Shown here: positions 6,199 to 9,261 of the stretch, piece by piece
Position numbering within the stretch: the stretch's first letter is position 1
Layout: each line of letters opens with the position of its first letter
From: Deltaproteobacteria bacterium
Lineage (GTDB): Bacteria; Desulfobacterota; B13-G15
Length of the DNA stretch: 9,261 nucleotides
Assembly (NCBI GenBank): GCA_003646585.1
Contig: QMLA01000021.1
Location: 1-9,261, forward strand
Reading direction: 5' to 3'
Position numbers and translations under genes: made by a program
Notes under the pieces: generated by a model
Told to the model about the DNA's origin: nothing
What the model saw: only the letters and a program-made list of their open reading frames with translations
The model's database searches: none

Positions 6199-6911
6199 AA
6201 CCTCAACTCCTTGAGAACCCGGGCCACCTTTTCGGCATTCTGCCGGGCCATGGCCCTTATCTGCTCCTGACCGAGGGTGCCTTTCCCCACCCCGTGGGCA
6301 TAGTTGTCAACGGTACAAAGGCTCGCATAGGGTATACCCCTTTCGCAGCAAAGCACCGCCTCATGGACCATCGTCATGCCCACCACATCCCCGATCATTC
6401 CCAGAAATTTGACCTCCGCCTTGGTCTCAAGCCTTGGACCGATTGTCTGGACATAGACACCCCTGTCCAATGCCTCAAAGCCGGCCCTTTTTGCCGCATC
6501 AATCAGAGCACTTCTGAGCCCCTCATCGAGACGGGGAACCACATGGAAGGCGCGATCATCAAAGAAGGTCACCGAAGACCAAAGGCAGAGGAAATCGTCC
6601 GGAACCACCAGGGAACCAGGGGGTATACCCTCCTTCAAACTCCCCACCGAATTGATCCCTATTATCCCTTTAACCCCAAGGGAAGCCAGGGCCTCTATAT
6701 TGGCCCTGTAATTGATCCGGTGGGGTGGGGTGCTCCCCTCAAGGCCATGCCTGAAAATCAGGGCAAAGATCTGTCCCTTGACGGCCACAAACCTTATCGG
6801 TGAAGAAGGCTCACCATACGGGGTGCTCACCACCCTCTCCCCCTGTGGCTCCCCTTGCAGCTTCAATGATCCTCCACCAATAATCCCTATCACTATCCTG
6901 ATGTTAACCAA
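6195..6911 (-). CDS. mtnP: MTA/MTI phosphorylase family protein (purine nucleoside phosphorylase type)
   Basis: The product belongs to the trimeric MTAP/PNP family, which splits a nucleoside with phosphate. Seen in order: GIIGGGS near the N-terminus, FRHGLEGSTPPHRINYRANI (53-72) with the family RHG and PPH..NYRAN blocks, INSVGSL (86-92), TIGPRLETKAEV (156-167), DVVGMTMVHEAVL (175-187) and CTVDNYAHG (199-207). The last block corresponds to TDYD in MTA phosphorylases, and here an Asn (203) appears to take the place of the Asp that reads the 6-amino group. This suggests a preference for 6-oxopurines such as methylthioinosine, matching the deaminase gene that follows. TTG 6911 (238 residues) has no good ribosome site; GTG 6893 (232 residues) gives the more usual MIGIIGG start. 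It heads the four-gene minus-strand operon. Confidence 0.85.
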   Translation of the reverse strand: MVNIRIVIGIIGGGSLKLQGEPQGERVVSTPYGEPSSPIRFVAVKGQIFALIFRHGLEGSTPPHRINYRANIEALASLGVKGIIGINSVGSLKEGIPPGSLVVPDDFLCLWSSVTFFDDRAFHVVPRLDEGLRSALIDAAKRAGFEALDRGVYVQTIGPRLETKAEVKFLGMIGDVVGMTMVHEAVLCCERGIPYASLCTVDNYAHGVGKGTLGQEQIRAMARQNAEKVARVLKELRL

Positions 6912-6925
6912 AAATTGCCAACTGA

Positions 6926-6976
6926 GTAAAGATCACTTTACCTTGAAAAGGCAAAAAAGATGATTAGCCTTCTTAT
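6926..6976 (+). promoter_or_regulatory. Candidate promoter/operator region for hsp20 (and divergent salvage operon)
   Basis: The AT-rich spacer between the divergent phosphorylase and Hsp20 genes contains a perfect inverted repeat, GTAAAGATCACTTTAC (6926-6941), and, directly after it, CCTTGAAA (6941-6948), which resembles the -35 element of heat-shock sigma-32 promoters. No clear CCCCAT-type -10 follows at the right distance; CTTCTTAT at 6969-6976 is a poor fit. The repeat is not CIRCE. On the other strand, TTGCCT and TTTACT with an 18-base spacer form a weak promoter for the salvage operon overlapping the repeat. This is suggestive only. Confidence 0.3.
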
Positions 6977-7008
6977 GGAGATGAAAATAACAATAAAAAA
7001 CAATAACG

Positions 7009-7020
7009 AAAGGAGGTGAT
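7009..7020 (+). promoter_or_regulatory. Very strong ribosome binding site of hsp20
   Basis: AAAGGAGGTGAT is a full-length match to the anti-Shine-Dalgarno tail of 16S rRNA, ending three bases before ATG 7024; the GGAGG core lies seven bases from the start. Most genes here have far weaker sites, so this predicts very efficient translation, as expected for a small heat-shock protein. It also shows that the start at 7024 is correct. Confidence 0.85.
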
Positions 7021-7023
7021 AAA

Positions 7024-7464
7024 ATGGCTCTTGTGAAATGGAGGCCATTTTGGACCGAAATGGAAGCTTTGCGGAGAGAGATGGATCGACTCTGGGAGCG
7101 CTTTTTCGGCGAATCCCCAATAGAAGAAGTGGGAGCCGAATGGGTACCACCTTTGGATGTTGCCGAAACCAAAGACCAAGTGATAGTGAGTGTGGAGTTG
7201 CCTGGCATTGACCCTAACAATGTCGAAGTTACTCTGTCCAACTGAGTGTTGACGATAAAAGGGGAAAAGAAGCACGAAAGGAAAGACGAGCGCTATCACT
7301 TGATCGAGCGCACCTATGGCGCTTTCACGAGATCGATAAGGTTGCCTGTGGATGTCAATGAGAGCGATGTGAAAGCCACTTACAGGGATGGGGTCCTGAA
7401 GATCGTACTGCCCAAGGTGGAGAAAGCGAAGGAGAAAGAGATAAAAATTGAGATTGAGAAGTAA
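7024..7464 (+). pseudogene. Hsp20/alpha-crystallin small heat-shock protein interrupted by one in-frame TGA
   Basis: Read through one TGA (7243-7245), this frame encodes a complete 146-codon small heat-shock protein, the usual length. Small Hsps are ATP-independent cytoplasmic holdases that bind unfolding proteins. Residues 1-40 are the N-terminal arm (MALVKWRPFW..., with MDRLWERFF); the alpha-crystallin domain follows with WVPPLDVAETKDQVIVSVELPGI, VLTIKGEKK, RTYGAFTRSIRLP and the terminal A-x3-DGVLKIVLPK motif. The TGA replaces codon 74, in a strand that in relatives usually reads like LSNGVLTIKGEK, so GGA to TGA is the simplest change. Nothing else is damaged, there is no length gap, and promoter, ribosome site and terminator look intact. 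Either it is a very young nonsense mutation or sequence error, or the stop is tolerated: readthrough, or restart at GTG 7246 right after it. Confidence 0.85.
7243..7245 (+). other. In-frame TGA inside the hsp20 alpha-crystallin domain
   Basis: The context is AAC TGA GTG. A GTG follows at once, so reinitiation could make a 72-residue C-terminal half (7246-7464), but no Shine-Dalgarno precedes it. I see no convincing selenocysteine insertion hairpin just downstream: the only pairing, GTGTT with a bulged AAGCAC, leaves a 19-base loop. Confidence 0.8.
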
Positions 7465-8287
7465 GGGAACGGGAAGAGGGGGATGGTTAATCCCCCTCTT
7501 CTTTTTTTTATTTTCGGCTTTACCTTGGGAAGGAGGGGGTCATACTGTTGTAAAGGTGATCGATGGCGATACCGCAGTCCTTGAAAATGGGGTGGTCCTC
7601 CGTTATTTGGGAATCAACGCCCCTGAGAGACAGGAGCCCTTTTACAGGGAAGCCGCCAAGGTAAACGAACGCCTGACCTTGAGGAAGAAGGTCCGGTTGG
7701 AATTTGAGGCAGGGTGTCTTTACGATCGAGGGGGGAGGTTTTTGGCCTATGTGTTTTCGGGGCCGGAGTTCGTCAATGCCTCCCTGATAAGGGAGGGAAT
7801 GGCCCATTTGTTCTGCCTTCAGCCCCTTAAGTACTATGGCCTCTTTTATTCCCTTCAGGAGGAGGCAAGGGAAGAGCGGCGGGGGATTTGGGGGAGCAGG
7901 GATTTTTGGGGTCCCCTTAAGATCACCACCGTAAAGGGCGATGCCCCGGGGGATGACAGATATAACCTGAATGGCGAATACGTGAGGATCTGCAACATCT
8001 CGCCGGGTCTCGTAGAGCTTAGGGGGTTTCGCCTGTGCAATCGGCGCGGTCTCTGTTACACCTTCAGGATGGGACGCCTCCTGCCCGGCTATACCGCCCT
8101 GGTCTTCTCGGGCAAAGGAAAGGACGAAATCCACGGTCACCAGCTCAAGTTCTTCTGGAACAGTCCCTATCCCGTGTGGAGGAACAAGGGTGATAAGGCG
8201 ACCCTCTTTGATCCCTCCGGCAGGCCCATCTCTTCTTTCCGTTTCCGTCCCCTCAGGGGCAGAGCTCCTTTAAGGCCCCTACGGTAA
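7448..8287 (+). CDS. Secreted thermonuclease (SNase domain) with C-terminal lamin-tail domain
   Basis: The N-terminus looks like a signal peptide: basic RLRSKGTGR, then WLIPLFFFLFSALPW, then EGGG. A staphylococcal-nuclease domain follows (about 32-150) with VVKVIDGDT (Asp39, Asp41), RYLGINAPE (Arg52, Glu60) and YDRGGRFLAYV (Arg97), so the catalytic Arg, Glu and Arg are kept; the metal ligand equivalent to Asp40 of the S. aureus enzyme is Asn57. Residues 165-270 resemble a lamin-tail (LTD) domain: NLNGEYVRICNISPGLVELRGFRL, LLPGYTALVFSGKG and VWRNKGDKATLFDPSGR. The combination is typical of extracellular or periplasmic nucleases. The start is uncertain: TTG 7448 or 7454, both overlapping the hsp20 end, give the signal peptide, whereas GTG 7556 would start inside the SNase domain. 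The last 35 bases overlap the converging phosphorylase gene. Confidence 0.83.
   Translation: MRLRSKGTGRGGWLIPLFFFLFSALPWEGGGHTVVKVIDGDTAVLENGVVLRYLGINAPERQEPFYREAAKVNERLTLRKKVRLEFEAGCLYDRGGRFLAYVFSGPEFVNASLIREGMAHLFCLQPLKYYGLFYSLQEEAREERRGIWGSRDFWGPLKITTVKGDAPGDDRYNLNGEYVRICNISPGLVELRGFRLCNRRGLCYTFRMGRLLPGYTALVFSGKGKDEIHGHQLKFFWNSPYPVWRNKGDKATLFDPSGRPISSFRFRPLRGRAPLRPLR
7473..7509 (+). terminator. Rho-independent terminator after hsp20
   Basis: GAAGAGGGGGAT (7473-7484) and ATCCCCCTCTTC (7490-7501) form a perfect 12-bp stem with the five-base loop GGTTA, followed by eight T (7502-7509). It starts nine bases after the hsp20 stop at 7464. This is a textbook intrinsic terminator, the strongest in the window. 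It lies inside the predicted N-terminal coding region of the downstream nuclease. Confidence 0.95.
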
Positions 8288-9020
8288 GCCCCAGGGCCTT
8301 CCTCCTCCCCATGACGAAACGAGGATGGCCAAAATAGGGTACCCACTGCTCCTCTATAAACCTGTCGCTTACAACCAACACCGATCCCGCCCTCACACCC
8401 CTTGCCGATGCCCATGAGAACAGGGCCGAGGTCTCCATTTCCACTGCTGCGTATCCCATGGTTTTGTAGCGGCGGATCTTTTCCCTGGTCTCCCTGTAGA
8501 TGGCGTCGGTGGTCCAGACCTTTCCGATGTGCGGCTCAAGCCCCCCTTTCCTGAAGAAGGTCTTCAAGTACCTGACCAGCTCCTCCGATGCCAGGGCCCG
8601 TTCATCTGGGGGCAGGTAATGGTAAGAGGTGCCCTCTTCCCGCAAGGCCTCCACGGGGAGGAGGACATCGCCCCCCTGCATCTCCTCGAAAAGGGCCCCG
8701 CAGTAGCCGAAAAGCACAAATATCCTTCCCCCGAAGGCGAAAAGCTCCTCGGCCAGGGCCACCACATTGGGGGCCCCAATGGGCGAAAGGGCGAGGGTAA
8801 ATCCCTCGCAGCGGTAAAGTCTCCTGTAAGGCCTCCAACCTATCTGTGCCCTTCCGCTGCCGAGCTTGGCCGCACGTTTGAGATCCGGTTCGGTGAAGAC
8901 CAAAAGGACCTTTCTTTGAACCTCAAGCGAATTCCTTTTTAGTCCCCCCAGGGTCAGACAACGGACTAAATTATGGGGTTTGAGCAAGGAATTGGGATCG
9001 GGATCGAAAAACTCCTGCAT
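8253..9020 (-). CDS. Nucleoside phosphorylase (PNP/UDP family 1)
   Basis: The 255-residue product belongs to the hexameric nucleoside phosphorylase superfamily (uridine phosphorylase, PNP, MTA/SAH nucleosidase). Visible features are IGAPNVVALAEELFAFG (81-97), the FVLFGYCGAL strand (101-110), GGDVLLPVEALREEGTSYHYLPP (116-138), VWTTDAIYRET (168-178), the ribose-binding MGYAAVEMETSALF (188-201) with Glu194-Met-Glu196, and VLVVSD (214-219) with Asp219 at the usual base-binding position. Cytoplasmic cleavage of a nucleoside with phosphate is expected; the base is not clear, although EEGTSYHY recalls uridine phosphorylase-like members. About 35 residues precede the family core. ATG 9020 shares one base with the upstream stop (TAATG), which supports this start and coupling to the LapA-like gene. 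Its 3' end overlaps the nuclease gene by 35 bases. Confidence 0.85.
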   Translation of the reverse strand: MQEFFDPDPNSLLKPHNLVRCLTLGGLKRNSLEVQRKVLLVFTEPDLKRAAKLGSGRAQIGWRPYRRLYRCEGFTLALSPIGAPNVVALAEELFAFGGRIFVLFGYCGALFEEMQGGDVLLPVEALREEGTSYHYLPPDERALASEELVRYLKTFFRKGGLEPHIGKVWTTDAIYRETREKIRRYKTMGYAAVEMETSALFSWASARGVRAGSVLVVSDRFIEEQWVPYFGHPRFVMGRRKALGLTVGALKELCP

Positions 9021-9261
9021 TACAGCCGTTCGAGCTGCTTTTTGAGCTTGCGGATCTGTCTCTTCAGGGAGAAGTTGCTGATGAGACCGCCTAGGCCACC
9101 GATGATGATCCCCGAAAAGAAGGCGATGATTATGGCTACAAAGAAGGGAATCTCCGTTCCCTCAGTAATCCCCCAATAGCGAATTACAACGGGGAAGTCA
9201 TTCTGATAGGAAAAGGTTAAGGCGAGGAAGAAGAGCAGTGCGGCAATCACGACCTTGAAGA
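9020..9261 (-). CDS. LapA (DUF1049) family inner-membrane protein, 5' end outside window
   Basis: The frame is open from the window edge to a TAA at 9020-9022, giving about 79 residues. It begins FKVVIAALLFFLALTFSYQN, the first membrane helix ending in the typical A.QN or YQN turn, followed by the short extracytoplasmic stretch DFPVVIRYWG, a second helix (PFFVAIIIAFFSGIIIGGLGGLI), and a basic, helical C-terminus (LKRQIRKLKKQLERL). This is the layout of LapA/DUF1049 proteins, which in E. coli act with LapB in lipopolysaccharide assembly control. GTG 9250 lies in frame, but the family usually begins a few residues further up (M-K-x-F-K...), so the true start is probably just beyond the window. 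The stop is one base from the start of the phosphorylase. Confidence 0.8.
   Translation of the reverse strand, partial: FKVVIAALLFFLALTFSYQNDFPVVIRYWGITEGTEIPFFVAIIIAFFSGIIIGGLGGLISNFSLKRQIRKLKKQLERL

Noticed and set aside
5749..6270. Plus-strand 173-codon frame opposite mtaD
   Set aside because: It lies over the well-conserved amidohydrolase and has no domain of its own.
7243..7245. Selenocysteine at the hsp20 TGA
   Set aside because: No compact SECIS-like hairpin with a G-containing apical loop is visible just downstream, relatives have no Cys at this position that I know of, and no Sec machinery is in the window.
7243..7245. Genetic code 25 (UGA read as glycine), since Gly is the expected residue
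   Set aside because: The window encodes RF2 with an intact UGA-dependent autoregulatory site, and several clear genes (sfsA, mtaD, both phosphorylases) end in TGA exactly where their families end.
1..9261. CRISPR array, defence system, prophage or toxin-antitoxin pair
   Set aside because: No regularly spaced repeats, integrase, restriction, Cas or toxin-like genes are visible; all intact genes are housekeeping or metabolic.

Overview
This window looks like ordinary, densely packed bacterial chromosome rather than a plasmid, phage or defence island. Base composition is moderately GC-rich, arginine is written mostly with AGG, and GTG and TTG starts are common. Neighbouring genes overlap by 1-41 bases. 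RF2, SfsA, TruA, RsmD and a two-helix LapA-like protein show that it is bacterial. The AGG bias, CooT, a DUF362-type iron-sulfur end and the methylthioadenosine salvage pair would fit an anaerobic, perhaps thermophilic bacterium such as a Desulfobacterota-like lineage. That placement is inference and is weak.

Layout. On the plus strand (1-3953) lie the end of an iron-sulfur protein (probably DUF362), truA, a noncoding gap of about 310-365 bases with several perfect hairpins, sfsA, prfB with an intact +1 programmed frameshift, hemD and a small CooT-type nickel-binding gene. Converging on this is a minus-strand operon (6911 down to 3937), in transcription order: an MTA/MTI phosphorylase-family gene, an MTA/SAH deaminase (mtaD), a Mut7-C/zinc-ribbon protein and rsmD. 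Its first two junctions are 4-base ATGA overlaps and the last is a 26-base overlap. A 112-base AT-rich spacer (6912-7023) carries an inverted repeat, a heat-shock-like -35 box and a near-perfect Shine-Dalgarno. It leads into an Hsp20 gene broken by a single in-frame TGA. Hsp20 is followed by a 12-bp perfect rho-independent terminator, which is itself overlapped in frame by the predicted signal peptide of a secreted thermonuclease with a C-terminal lamin-tail domain. On the minus strand at the far end are a nucleoside phosphorylase and, one base upstream of it, a LapA-like membrane protein cut by the window edge.

How the genes work together. The clearest functional unit is the deaminase plus phosphorylase, which together would recycle methylthioadenosine (a by-product of S-adenosylmethionine use), possibly through methylthioinosine. 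TruA, PrfB and RsmD are translation housekeeping genes and HemD makes the tetrapyrrole ring. I found no CRISPR array, tRNA, rRNA, intact transposon or integrase. I see no convincing new multigene system. The points most worth a second look are the Hsp20 TGA, the terminator that doubles as signal-peptide code, and the structured gap before sfsA.
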